This document shows positions 1-7,915 of a stretch of DNA of 58,546 nucleotides, one piece after another (within the stretch, counting starts at the first letter, position 1; each line of letters begins with the position of its first letter). Source of the DNA: Phycisphaerae bacterium (GTDB lineage: Bacteria > Planctomycetota > Phycisphaerae > Sedimentisphaerales > Anaerobacaceae); the NCBI GenBank assembly GCA_030601845.1, contig JAUWAY010000013.1, positions 1 through 58,546 on the forward strand. The letters run 5' to 3'. Below the pieces are notes generated by a model. The model searched no databases. It worked only from the letters and a program-made list of their open reading frames with translations, and was not told the origin of the DNA. The translations under genes and the position numbers were made by a program.

Positions 1-176
1 TCGATGAAGCTGGAAATGTACTTGCCTCTGGTAAATTTGAGTATGGGTGAGGCGGCACCTGCCGGTACTCGTGGCGAGTGCCAAAGGATTTCAAAGGCAA
101 GTACCAGGTGCAGGTGGATATTGACCTGGGGCCGTTTGAAACAAAACAGGAGGAAACCTGGCACTTGATAGAGTAA
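1..176 (+). CDS. C-terminal part of a selenoprotein (paralogue C) with in-frame UGA at 48-50
   Basis: The gene enters from the left edge; the reading frame starts at base 3. It reads DEAGNVLASGKFEYG, then TGA at 48-50, then continues without interruption as GGTCRYSWRVPKDFKGKY and on to a TAA at 174-176. The segment FEYG-U-GGTC-x-Y-S-W-R-V-P recurs at the in-frame TGA codons of two other genes here (25275-26690 and 26852-28963), and protein similarity continues after the TGA (WRVPK, then a short beta-rich stretch with GPF). A hairpin 21 nt after the TGA matches a bacterial SECIS element. tRNA-Sec and selD are in the window, so I read UGA as selenocysteine. This copy ends 42 codons after the Sec with no membrane anchor, unlike the other two. 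Function unknown. A terminator at 198-235 separates it from the next operon. Confidence 0.8.
64..82 (+). promoter_or_regulatory. Candidate bacterial SECIS hairpin, paralogue C
   Basis: An 8-bp stem (64-71 with 75-82, one G-U pair) closes a TGG loop whose second base is G. The loop begins 21 nt after the TGA at 48-50, the same spacing as in the other two paralogues. Known bacterial SECIS elements lie within the coding region just 3' of the UGA, with a G early in a small apical loop. Confidence 0.75.
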
Positions 177-197
177 AGAGATTGGGCCACGAGCACC

Positions 198-235
198 GGC
201 GGGCAATGAGAAAACTTCTCTTGCCCGCCTTTTTT
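198..235 (+). terminator. Rho-independent terminator
   Basis: GGCGGGCAA (198-206) pairs with TTGCCCGCC (221-229). An inner GAGAA/TTCTC extension follows, separated by one bulged base, and then a run of six T. It ends the selenoprotein C transcript before the methyltransferase operon. Confidence 0.9.
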
Positions 236-281
236 ATTGGAACAAAACGACAACAAGTAAAAGCATATTTAAGGAGCAATT

Positions 282-1088
282 ATGAAGAGCGTAAAAAATA
301 TCAGTCTTAGCGACGTGCAGGCGGTTTACAGCGGTCCGGAAGGCCGGCTTTGGGAGCTGATTATGGGTGAGCAGATTCATATTGGTGGTTTTACCTCATC
401 GATGGACCTTGCAGAAAAGGCCAGCATCGGTGCAGGCATAAAAGGCGTTGACTTTTGCTGCTGCAACGGCGCCGGGATGCGTTTTCTCGTACGTTTTCGA
501 GACGTGGCACAAATGCACGGTGTTGACGCTACGGAAAAGGTCGTCGAACAAGGACGTCATCGATGTGAGCAAGAGGGATTATCAGACAAAATCAAGTTTA
601 TTCTTGCGGATGTATGTGACAGCGGGCTCAAAGATGCAAGCGCGGACTTTGTTTGGGGAGAGGACTCATGGTGCTATGTCGTCGATAAAGAAAAGCTCAT
701 CTCTGAAGCGGTCCGTATAGTTAAACCGGCAGGAGTGATTGCTTTTACCGATTGGATTGAGGGAAATGTGGGACTTACCCGGCAGGAAGTGGAACGCTTC
801 TTAGCTTTTATGAAGTTTCCAAACATACAGGACCTCGATGGCTACAGCGACTTACTGGCTGCGAACAGCTGTCAGGTTATCGCAGCCGAAGATACCGGTA
901 GGTTCGCGCAATATGTCGACCTGTACCTCAACATGCTTAATATGCAGCTAACGTACGATGCCTTGAAGATTGTCGGGTTTGACAGCGAGTTAATGCAGTT
1001 AATGGGTGCGGAAATGACCTTCATGCAGGAACTGGTGCATGCCGGCAAAATCGCTCAGGGTCTGTTTGTCGCCCGCAGGAAAAAGTAA
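282..1088 (+). CDS. Class I SAM-dependent methyltransferase, substrate unknown
   Basis: 268 aa with an AAGGAG ribosome site at 271-276. The Rossmann-type SAM-binding start is VDFCCCNGAG, where three cysteines precede the glycines in motif I. This is followed by an acidic motif II (HGVDATEKVVEQG) and a motif-IV-like region (DFVWGEDSWCYVV). The C-terminal half (KFPNIQDLDGY, LTYDALKIVGF, FMQELVHAGKIAQG) looks like a substrate-binding cap of the sarcosine/dimethylglycine type, but I cannot name the substrate. It is the first gene of a six-gene plus-strand operon with double-cubane proteins and SelD. The association suggests methylation of a small molecule in the same pathway, possibly a chalcogen compound; that is inference only. 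Confidence 0.8.
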   Translation: MKSVKNISLSDVQAVYSGPEGRLWELIMGEQIHIGGFTSSMDLAEKASIGAGIKGVDFCCCNGAGMRFLVRFRDVAQMHGVDATEKVVEQGRHRCEQEGLSDKIKFILADVCDSGLKDASADFVWGEDSWCYVVDKEKLISEAVRIVKPAGVIAFTDWIEGNVGLTRQEVERFLAFMKFPNIQDLDGYSDLLAANSCQVIAAEDTGRFAQYVDLYLNMLNMQLTYDALKIVGFDSELMQLMGAEMTFMQELVHAGKIAQGLFVARRKK

Positions 1089-1115
1089 CCAATGCTTTAA
1101 GCTTTGGAGAATAAA

Positions 1116-2435
1116 ATGGGAAAATGCTGCGATAAGAAGAAGAGACAAATCGATGCGCCCGACCCGTGCAATCCGCCCGGGCCGCAATACGTTTCAGAAA
1201 GCTCGGCAGAGAAGGAACCACAGAATGGGCCTTTGGCCTGGTTTGGCAAAATGATACAGAACTGTTACGAATACGCCACAGAGGCCAAAGCTCAAGGCAA
1301 GCACATAGTTGGAATTATGTGTGAATATACGCCGCGGGAACTGATTATGGCTGCCGATGCTGTGCCTGTATGCCTCTGCGGTGGCTCAGCAGAAATGATT
1401 CCAACAGCAGAGGAGCACCTGCCGGCGAACCTTTGTCCGCTGATTAAATCGACATACGGTTATCATCTGCAAAAGGCAAATCCCTTTCTCGAAATGGCCG
1501 AGTTGATTGTGGCCGAGACAACTTGTGACGGCAAGAAAAAAATGTATGAATTAATGGACCAGACTCGGCCAATGTATGTGCTGGAATTGCCCCAGAAACC
1601 AGCGGATAGCGACGCAATGGCGCATTGGGTAAGTGAGCTGCGCAAGTTCAAAACCAGGCTGGAAAATCAGTTTGGCATCGAAATCACGGATGAGAAAATA
1701 CGACAGGCAATCAGGATTATGAATCGCGAACGGGCACTGCGGCGCGAACTGGCTGAGCTAATGAAATCGGATAAGCCGCCGTTGACAGGTCGGCAGTTAT
1801 TGAAATTCAAAAGCAGCATCTCCGGTATCAGTGCAGACTTTGAACAATATGCTGAAGCGATTAAGCTTCTCAAATCCCAAAAGCCGCATTGTCGCAGGGA
1901 TTCTCAGGTGCGGGTATTGATGACCGGCGTGCCGATAGTTCACGGGACGGAACGAGTTCTTGATATTATCGAGTCTCACGGAGGCCTTGTGGTGTGTATG
2001 GATAACTGTACCGGACTCAAGCCGATTCTGGAGGACGTTGATGAATCAGCCCAGGACCCGGTATTTGCTCTGGCTGAAAAGTATTTCCGCCTGCCCTGCT
2101 CAGTAATGACCAAGAATGACCGGCGACTGGAGCTACTCCGCGAGATGGTCGCCGAATACCGCCCGCAGTGCATCATAGAGCTCATCTGGCAGGCCTGTAT
2201 CACTTATGATGTCGAATCATATCTTGTCAGACAGCTGGCAGAGAAGGAACTTGGCATCCCATATCTTAGAATTGAAACGGATTACTCGCCGTCCGATTCG
2301 GTTCGTATTGCATTAAGGGTTGAAGCGTTATTTGAAACAATCCGTGAAAGGACACACGAACAGGGCACCCCCGCTGTTTTGCTTCGCAAAACCGAAGCAG
2401 CGGGGGGAACCCAGCGAAGGTGCTCAGGCGGATGA
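1116..2435 (+). CDS. Double-cubane-cluster-type anaerobic reductase (2-hydroxyacyl-CoA dehydratase family, YjiM/DCCP-like)
   Basis: 439 aa. Start ATG 1116 follows GGAG at 1106-1109. The family hallmark is clear: MCEYTPRELIMAADAVPVC, LCGGSAEMIP, ANLCPLIKSTYGYH and ETTCDGKKKMYELM, with a second-domain DNCTGLKP. The cysteines fit ligands for an Fe-S cluster; in characterised DCCP proteins this is an [Fe8S9] double cubane used for ATP-dependent reductions. The N-terminal leader is cysteine-containing (MGKCCDKKK). The natural substrate here is unknown. The last ~25 residues (from about GTPAVLLRK) are encoded by a GC-rich inverted repeat (2368-2406) and look like an inserted repeat that replaced the normal C-terminus. 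The stop overlaps the next start (ATGA at 2432-2435), indicating translational coupling. Confidence 0.88.
   Translation: MGKCCDKKKRQIDAPDPCNPPGPQYVSESSAEKEPQNGPLAWFGKMIQNCYEYATEAKAQGKHIVGIMCEYTPRELIMAADAVPVCLCGGSAEMIPTAEEHLPANLCPLIKSTYGYHLQKANPFLEMAELIVAETTCDGKKKMYELMDQTRPMYVLELPQKPADSDAMAHWVSELRKFKTRLENQFGIEITDEKIRQAIRIMNRERALRRELAELMKSDKPPLTGRQLLKFKSSISGISADFEQYAEAIKLLKSQKPHCRRDSQVRVLMTGVPIVHGTERVLDIIESHGGLVVCMDNCTGLKPILEDVDESAQDPVFALAEKYFRLPCSVMTKNDRRLELLREMVAEYRPQCIIELIWQACITYDVESYLVRQLAEKELGIPYLRIETDYSPSDSVRIALRVEALFETIRERTHEQGTPAVLLRKTEAAGGTQRRCSGG
2368..2406. repeat. GC-rich inverted repeat inside the 3' end of the reductase gene
   Basis: CCCCCGCTG (2368-2376) is repeated inverted as CAGCGGGGG (2398-2406). 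The intervening 21 bases contain a second small inverted repeat (TTTTGC with GCAAAA). It falls in the last codons of the reductase and creates a low-complexity C-terminal tail. Confidence 0.7.
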
Positions 2436-3421
2436 AAACAATCATCTACACCTGCCCGTATGTGCCGGCCGAGTGGATTGCCGCGCACGGCTTGCGCCCG
2501 AGCAGAATAATACCAGACGCAGCAGGGTCGACCGGCCCGGTTGTCCCAATAGAAGGCGTCTGTCCCTACGTGCGCGGGTTCGTCAACGAGGTGATAACCG
2601 GCACTCAGGCCTCGGCCGTTGTGGTGACAACAGTATGCGACCAGATGCGTCGAGCTTTCGATATTGTTGTCCGCAAGGGTAAGCTTGCGGCTTTTCTTAT
2701 GAATGTGCCGAGCACATGGCAAAGTGTTGCAGCGCAAAAACTCTACCTGGACGAGCTCAAACGGCTCGGCCGATTCCTCATCGGCTTAGGTGGAGAATCA
2801 CCATCAACCGATGCCCTGGTAAAGATAATGCTCGAATATGACACCGCCCGGACGTCTATTCTGGCAGCAAGAGGCTATTTAACCTCACGCCGATATTCTG
2901 AAGCGATTGCAAGATTCAACCGAGATGGCAAATCCGGCATTACAAGGGACATCACCGACAAGAAACCGTTAACGGACGGCATACCTTTGCTAATCATAGG
3001 CGGACCATTACTCAGAGAGGACTTTGAGATACTTGATGTGGTTGAAAACTCGGGTGGACGTATCGTGTTGGATGCCACTGAAACCGGTGAACGCGGAATG
3101 TGCGCTAAGTTTGACCGTCGACGGCTCCGTGACGACCCGCTGATGGAACTGGCCAACGCGTATTTTGGCGGTATCCAGGATGCGTTCCGCAGGCCGAACA
3201 GCGAGCTTTATAACTGGCTCAAACGCGAGATCGCTGCCAGAGGGGCGCGCGGGATTGTTTTCCATCGTTACGTATGGTGCGACATCTGGCACGCCGAACT
3301 GCGGCGACTGAAAGACTGCATTGATCTGCCGGTTCTGGACATTGATACAGCCGGCGACAATGAAACTTACAAGCACCGAACGGAAAATCGTATTCGCGTT
3401 TTTTTGGAGATGCTGCAGTGA
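2432..3421 (+). CDS. 2-hydroxyacyl-CoA dehydratase family protein, second subunit-like
   Basis: 329 aa. The ATG at 2432 overlaps the preceding stop by four bases. The fold-typical elements are TIIYTCPYVPAEWIAAHGLR, GVCPYVRGFVNEVI, TTVCDQMRRAFDIV and later GIVFHRYVWCDIW. This is the HgdB/HgdA-like pattern in which three or so cysteines bind an Fe-S cluster. It is shorter than the upstream reductase and probably pairs with it or with the third homologue. The order (three homologues and then an activase) resembles two-component benzoyl-CoA-reductase/dehydratase systems, but no acyl-CoA ligase or transferase is nearby, so a CoA-thioester substrate is not implied. Its stop overlaps the next start (GTGA). 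Confidence 0.82.
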   Translation: MKTIIYTCPYVPAEWIAAHGLRPSRIIPDAAGSTGPVVPIEGVCPYVRGFVNEVITGTQASAVVVTTVCDQMRRAFDIVVRKGKLAAFLMNVPSTWQSVAAQKLYLDELKRLGRFLIGLGGESPSTDALVKIMLEYDTARTSILAARGYLTSRRYSEAIARFNRDGKSGITRDITDKKPLTDGIPLLIIGGPLLREDFEILDVVENSGGRIVLDATETGERGMCAKFDRRRLRDDPLMELANAYFGGIQDAFRRPNSELYNWLKREIAARGARGIVFHRYVWCDIWHAELRRLKDCIDLPVLDIDTAGDNETYKHRTENRIRVFLEMLQ

Positions 3422-4800
3422 GTAACACTCCAAAACAAATAACGCTTCAAGAATGGGACCAGCGATATGAGCAGTTGCAAAGAGCAGGGATGCACCAGCC
3501 AGACTATGGCGGCCCACTTGGCCGACATGTTGAGGACGGAGACTACCGGCTTTTGAAGCTGCGGTATGACAATTCCGCCGCAGCGCTTAGACTCTGGAAC
3601 TTTTTGCTTACTGAAGAACAACGCCTCTATCAGGCACGCACCAGGGGCAAAAAAATTGTCGGCACTATGAAAGACTTAGGCACTGTGCCGGTAATGGCAT
3701 ATTCGTTGGACAACCTGGTGGCCTTTTATCCCGATGGGGCCTGGTGGATACCGTGTGTGATGGAACTCAGTGCAGGGCTTCTAAGTATTGCCGACTCACT
3801 TGGGATAGACGAATCCTTTTGTCCGGTGCGCGCGATGTTAGGAGCTTTCGTCACAGGCGCACATTTCCCCATTCCGGACTTGCTGACCTGTAGTGTCGGG
3901 GCCACCTGCGACGATTTTTCCGCTATCGCCCAGCGGCTCAACAGTCTTGGATACCCGATTTTGTGGTGGGAAATTCCTCATCGGCGTTCCCCCGAGCACA
4001 ACGAACCGGCAGTGAAACTGCCCGGCGGATTCTCAGCACCAAAATGCCAGGTTGAATTTGTCAAGTCACAACTCGAACTAGTCAAAACCGCTCTGGAGGA
4101 ATTAGCAGGCGAAAGCCTCGACGAAAAAAAACTTTCAGCCGGAATTCAAAAAGCAAACCAGGTTCGTGCGTACCTCGCCGAGCTTCGGCAGCTTGCATTC
4201 ACTGCTAAAGTGTGCCCGCTCCCGGCCCTTGAAATGCTTGTCGCAGAGATGCTTGCAATACATTTTTGTTCCGACCGGGATGAGACGGTTATTGTACTAA
4301 AGGAGTTGGTTGGTGAAGTAAGGAGTCGGGTAAAGGCGGGAAAAGGCGTTCTCGCTGCTGATGCCGCCAGGATTTTCTGGGTTAATCCTGTGGCGGATTT
4401 GCAGGTGATGAATCTCCTTGAAGACTGCGGCGGTAGAATATGCGGCACCGAATATCTTTTTAGCCACGCACTCGATACAATACCCGAAGACCTGCCGCCG
4501 ACCGAAGCTCTGGCGCGGATAGCACTTGCCGACCCTATGGTAGGCTCATCAGTCGACCGAGCCGAGCGAATTTGCACGGATATCCGCAGGTTCGGTTCCG
4601 AGGCGGTTTTGCTCTCCCGCATCCCCGGGGCAAGTCACTGTGCTTTAGAAGGCGAAGTCATTACTGAAGTCGTCCAGGCTAATGTTGATATTCCCGTGCT
4701 GGAGATTGAAGTGCCGCCCGTGACGGATTCTATACGTCCGACTCTGCGTACACGCCTGGAAGCGCTGGTAGAAACCGTGATAGAACGGAGGAAAAGATGA
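3418..4800 (+). CDS. 2-hydroxyacyl-CoA dehydratase family protein, third homologue
   Basis: 460 aa, starting at GTG 3418 inside the preceding stop (four-base overlap). It carries the family pattern GTMKDLGTVPVMAYSLDNLV, DESFCPVRAMLGAFV, DLLTCSVGATCDDF and FWVNPVADLQVMNLLEDCGG. The first conserved cysteine seen in the DCCP protein is replaced (GTMKDLG instead of MCEYTP), so cluster ligation may differ. A helical segment near residues 215-300 matches the inter-domain helices of the family. It probably forms a complex with the two upstream homologues. Its stop overlaps the activase start by four bases, which suggests coordinated stoichiometry. Confidence 0.8.
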   Translation: MSNTPKQITLQEWDQRYEQLQRAGMHQPDYGGPLGRHVEDGDYRLLKLRYDNSAAALRLWNFLLTEEQRLYQARTRGKKIVGTMKDLGTVPVMAYSLDNLVAFYPDGAWWIPCVMELSAGLLSIADSLGIDESFCPVRAMLGAFVTGAHFPIPDLLTCSVGATCDDFSAIAQRLNSLGYPILWWEIPHRRSPEHNEPAVKLPGGFSAPKCQVEFVKSQLELVKTALEELAGESLDEKKLSAGIQKANQVRAYLAELRQLAFTAKVCPLPALEMLVAEMLAIHFCSDRDETVIVLKELVGEVRSRVKAGKGVLAADAARIFWVNPVADLQVMNLLEDCGGRICGTEYLFSHALDTIPEDLPPTEALARIALADPMVGSSVDRAERICTDIRRFGSEAVLLSRIPGASHCALEGEVITEVVQANVDIPVLEIEVPPVTDSIRPTLRTRLEALVETVIERRKR

Positions 4801-5585
4801 TCTGTGCAGGAATAGACGCCGGCTCAAGGGCAATAAAAATAGTTCTGATGGACACCGACAGCAGGCAGGTTATAGCAAAAGGACTAATAGATCAGGGTGT
4901 CGAACAGGATAAACTCGCATCAGAGCTTTTTGAAGCACTCTTAAAACACAGCGACATCAACAAAAAAGATGTGGCTAAAATCGTGGCAACAGGATATGGA
5001 AGGAACGCAGTCAGTATAGCCGATACAACCATAACCGAAATTACCTGCCAGGCGGTGGGAGTGCGCCAGCTTGTGCCGAAGGCTATGACCGTTATCGATA
5101 TAGGCGGACAGGACAGCAAGCTCGTCCAATTAGATAGGACCGGGAAAGTACGCGATTTCGCTATGAACGACCGCTGCGCGGCAGGGACAGGCCGTTTTCT
5201 CGAAGTCGTTGCCGAGCGTCTCGGCATCAAGCTCGAATCCCTTGGTGACATAGCTGCGAAAAGCAAAAGACCGGCGGTGATAAGCAGCATGTGCGTTGTG
5301 TTTGCAGAAACCGAAATCATCGGCTTGCTTACTTCCGGCACGCCCAGAGAAGATATAATCGCCGGAGTTCAGGCGGCAATTGCCGAGCGCGTTGTTACTA
5401 TGGCTGGACGTAATTTAGAATTACCAATCATTTTTACCGGCGGTGTGGCAATGATTTCAGGAATGGACCTTGCGCTCAAGTGCGCCCTCCAAAAGAGCGT
5501 AACCGTATCACCTGCTCCGCAGATGACCGGCGCACTTGGAGCGGCAATCCTGGCATCCAGCCAGCTTAACAGACGACGCCCATAA
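4797..5585 (+). CDS. ATP-dependent activase of dehydratase/double-cubane enzymes (BadF/BadG/HgdC family)
   Basis: 262 aa. ASKHA-fold ATPase with phosphate-binding loops GIDAGSRAIKIVLMD (N-terminus) and IDIGGQDSK. Cluster-ligating cysteines are in NDRCAAGTG (C127) and SSMCVVFAETE (C166). The spacing equals that described for HgdC, where one cysteine from each monomer pair binds a [4Fe-4S] cluster at the dimer interface. It uses ATP hydrolysis to push single electrons at very low potential into a partner reductase. The partners are presumably the three proteins encoded just upstream, to which it is translationally coupled. These enzymes are highly oxygen-sensitive, supporting an anaerobic host. 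Confidence 0.92.
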   Translation: MICAGIDAGSRAIKIVLMDTDSRQVIAKGLIDQGVEQDKLASELFEALLKHSDINKKDVAKIVATGYGRNAVSIADTTITEITCQAVGVRQLVPKAMTVIDIGGQDSKLVQLDRTGKVRDFAMNDRCAAGTGRFLEVVAERLGIKLESLGDIAAKSKRPAVISSMCVVFAETEIIGLLTSGTPREDIIAGVQAAIAERVVTMAGRNLELPIIFTGGVAMISGMDLALKCALQKSVTVSPAPQMTGALGAAILASSQLNRRRP

Positions 5586-5662
5586 CAGGCGGCCGGTCTT
5601 GTTTGCGTTCCAGATATGCGAAGAATATAATTGTTTTTGGCTACTGTTTCGAGGATATTAAA

Positions 5663-7279
5663 ATGAAGAACTTAGAAAGACGAAAACGGGTTATGCAGCG
5701 CTCTATACGGCTGGGACACTGCATTTGCGACCCCAAGCAACCCTGTCCCTGCGACCTTCTTAAAGAAAAGGATATATGTACCTGTGCCGGTGAGCGGCTC
5801 GAAGCTCCGACAGGGCCGGTGCGATTGACAAGACTTGTGGAAAAGGCCGGATGCGCTTCCAAAATAGACCAGGCATTCTTAAAGCAAGTCCTGAAAGACC
5901 TCCCCGCCGTTGATGACCCTCGTGTGCTGCTCGGAGTGCCCGCAGGAGACGATGCCGGCATATACGATATGGGCAATGGCAAAGCCCTCGTGCAGACCGT
6001 GGACGTGTTTACCCCTTCGGTGGACGACCCCTATACCTTCGGGCAGGTGGCAGCAGCCAATTCGGTAAGTGACATTTACGCTATGGGTGGAACGCCTATG
6101 ACCGCGGTTTCGGTGCTCGGATTTCCTGTTCGCAAAGTCCCCGACAAAGTAATGAATGAGATTCTATCCGGCGGCATCGACAAGATGAACGAGGCGGGGA
6201 CGGCAATTATCGGCGGCCACAGTATTAACGACAGCGAAATCAAAGCCGGCTTTGCTGTCACGGGGACTATAGAAAAGGACAAGATAGTTACAAACGCCGG
6301 CGCACGCCAGGGCGATGTGCTTGTCCTGACCAAGCCGCTCGGCACAGGCATCGTCGCCTTTGCCGCACAGATAGATCGAGCCGATAAGGAAAGCACGGAA
6401 GCTTCAACGAGGTCAATGATTTCCCTCAACAAAAAGGCGTCGGAGCTGATGGTAAAATTCAAAGCACACGCCTGTACCGACGTCACGGGTTTTTCTCTAT
6501 GTGGCCACTTGACTGAGATGGCATTGCAAAGCGGTGTTGACGCTGAAATAATCTGGGATGACATTCCACTGTTTCCCGGCGTCCTCCAGTATGCAGCCGA
6601 TGGAATCTTGCCCGGGGCCGTCGAGCGAAACAAAGAATCCTGTGGCGAGCGCGTAATCGCTGCCGATTCCCTCCAGCAGGAGATGGTCGATATATGCTAT
6701 GACGCACAAACTTCCGGCGGATTGCTGGTCGCCATTGCAGAAAATGACGCCAACGCATTCTTGAAAGCTCTGCACAGCGAAGGGGTTTTAGAAGCTACAG
6801 TCATCGGCAGAGTTCTTGGGGAAGGTTCAGGACTTGTTCACATAAAAACTGATGGCAGCCGAAAAATACCCTCGCCCAAACCCGGCAAACCTGCCGTAGA
6901 ACCGGCACCAGCCGAGCCACAGTTAGAACAACCTTCTTCTGTTGGACCGAAAGCTGAGGAAGTCCCATGCTGCGCAGACGCTGTAACTTCTACTGGGCAG
7001 AAAATTAGTAAAGATTCTGATATAGCTCAGATTAAGGCCAGATTTATGGATTTTCTCGGCTCGGTAAATTCACCCCACGGCCTGGATGCCTATACCAAGC
7101 AAGCGATGGCCATTGCGCTGTCGGTTGCTATGCGCTGCGGACCCTGTCTCAAAATGCACCTGAAAAAAGCGAAAGAAAAGGGCTTCACCCAGGATGAGAT
7201 TGATGAAGCTGCGTGGATGGGTATCAGCTTCGGCGGCTCACCGACAATGGTCTTTTACGAGCAACTGAAGAACGCTTAA
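5663..7279 (+). CDS. selD: Selenophosphate synthetase (selenide, water dikinase) fused to an AhpD/carboxymuconolactone-decarboxylase-like domain
   Basis: 538 aa. Start ATG 5663 follows GAGGA at 5651-5655; an in-frame TTG at 5603 is less likely. Three parts are visible. (1) Residues 1-50 are a cysteine-rich leader with C20, C22, C28, C30, C39 and C41 (GHCICDPKQPCPC), absent from ordinary SelD and possibly metal- or Fe-S-binding. (2) About residues 50-410 form SelD, with the catalytic pair C64 and K67 (KAGCASK) and PAGDDAGIY, VDVFTPSVDDPYTFG and GGHSINDSEIKAGFAVTG. (3) After a Pro/Glu-rich linker, an AhpD-like domain follows with C492-x-x-C495 (MRCGPCLKMHL). SelD makes selenophosphate from selenide and ATP for Sec-tRNA. 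The added thiol domain might handle selenide or peroxide; that is inference. It is the last gene of the double-cubane operon. Confidence 0.93.
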   Translation: MKNLERRKRVMQRSIRLGHCICDPKQPCPCDLLKEKDICTCAGERLEAPTGPVRLTRLVEKAGCASKIDQAFLKQVLKDLPAVDDPRVLLGVPAGDDAGIYDMGNGKALVQTVDVFTPSVDDPYTFGQVAAANSVSDIYAMGGTPMTAVSVLGFPVRKVPDKVMNEILSGGIDKMNEAGTAIIGGHSINDSEIKAGFAVTGTIEKDKIVTNAGARQGDVLVLTKPLGTGIVAFAAQIDRADKESTEASTRSMISLNKKASELMVKFKAHACTDVTGFSLCGHLTEMALQSGVDAEIIWDDIPLFPGVLQYAADGILPGAVERNKESCGERVIAADSLQQEMVDICYDAQTSGGLLVAIAENDANAFLKALHSEGVLEATVIGRVLGEGSGLVHIKTDGSRKIPSPKPGKPAVEPAPAEPQLEQPSSVGPKAEEVPCCADAVTSTGQKISKDSDIAQIKARFMDFLGSVNSPHGLDAYTKQAMAIALSVAMRCGPCLKMHLKKAKEKGFTQDEIDEAAWMGISFGGSPTMVFYEQLKNA

Positions 7280-7915
7280 CAGTCGTAACGCCCACTTTCC
7301 CCGGAAAATACATGACAAACAGATTACAATCTGATAGTCTAAAGCTTACGATGGGTGGCAGCCACTGAGCGAACGCAGCCGGGTAGGGTGTGCAAAATAA
7401 ATTTTGCACACCCTGTTTCCTGTGCATGCTGGTGCCCATAATGCGGTAAATCCAGAAAACTTATAAATCCTGAATCCTCCAATCCACAACATTTGACAAT
7501 ACCCGCGAGGCCGGGATGATGTGTGGAACTGCTGAAAATCGGGTTCTGGAATCCAGGGCAACAGTGGAGGTATGCCAAAACAGTAAAAAAAAGCGGCTTC
7601 TTCACACAAATATGACGCTTTTCTTGTGTTTTTGCGACATGGCGTGCTGAATCTGTGGGAAAGTTCTTGACAATGAGATGAAATCGTGGTACTGCAGAGC
7701 TTGAATTGTGCAGGAGTGCTTCAAAAGAAGTCTCAAACCGTGCAGTCCGCAGTCCTAAGGACTCCTTGCAGCGGAGCACCCTTTAGGAAGTTTAATAGGA
7801 AATCCCGGTTGAAAACTCACTGACATGCGAGCTATACTGGCGCATGTCTCACCTATGACGTTGGGACAACAAATCACAGAAGGAATAAATAATACAAAAG
7901 ACAAAACCGACTACT
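7280..7915. other. Intergenic region with inverted repeat, no gene recognised
   Basis: 636 bases between selD and the lyase-like gene. It contains the perfect inverted repeat at 7385-7414. The phrase GGAAATCCCGG near 7800 recurs ahead of the prepilin fragment at 9544. The word GACAAACAGA near 7312 recurs at 9372. No convincing coding frame was found. An AGAAGGAA ribosome-site-like stretch lies at 7878-7885. Confidence 0.6.
7385..7414. repeat. Perfect 14-bp inverted repeat
   Basis: AGGGTGTGCAAAAT and ATTTTGCACACCCT are separated by two bases (arms 7385-7398 and 7401-7414). There is no clear T-run after it, so it is not a standard terminator. It could be a protein-binding palindrome or the remnant of a repeat element. 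Confidence 0.6.
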
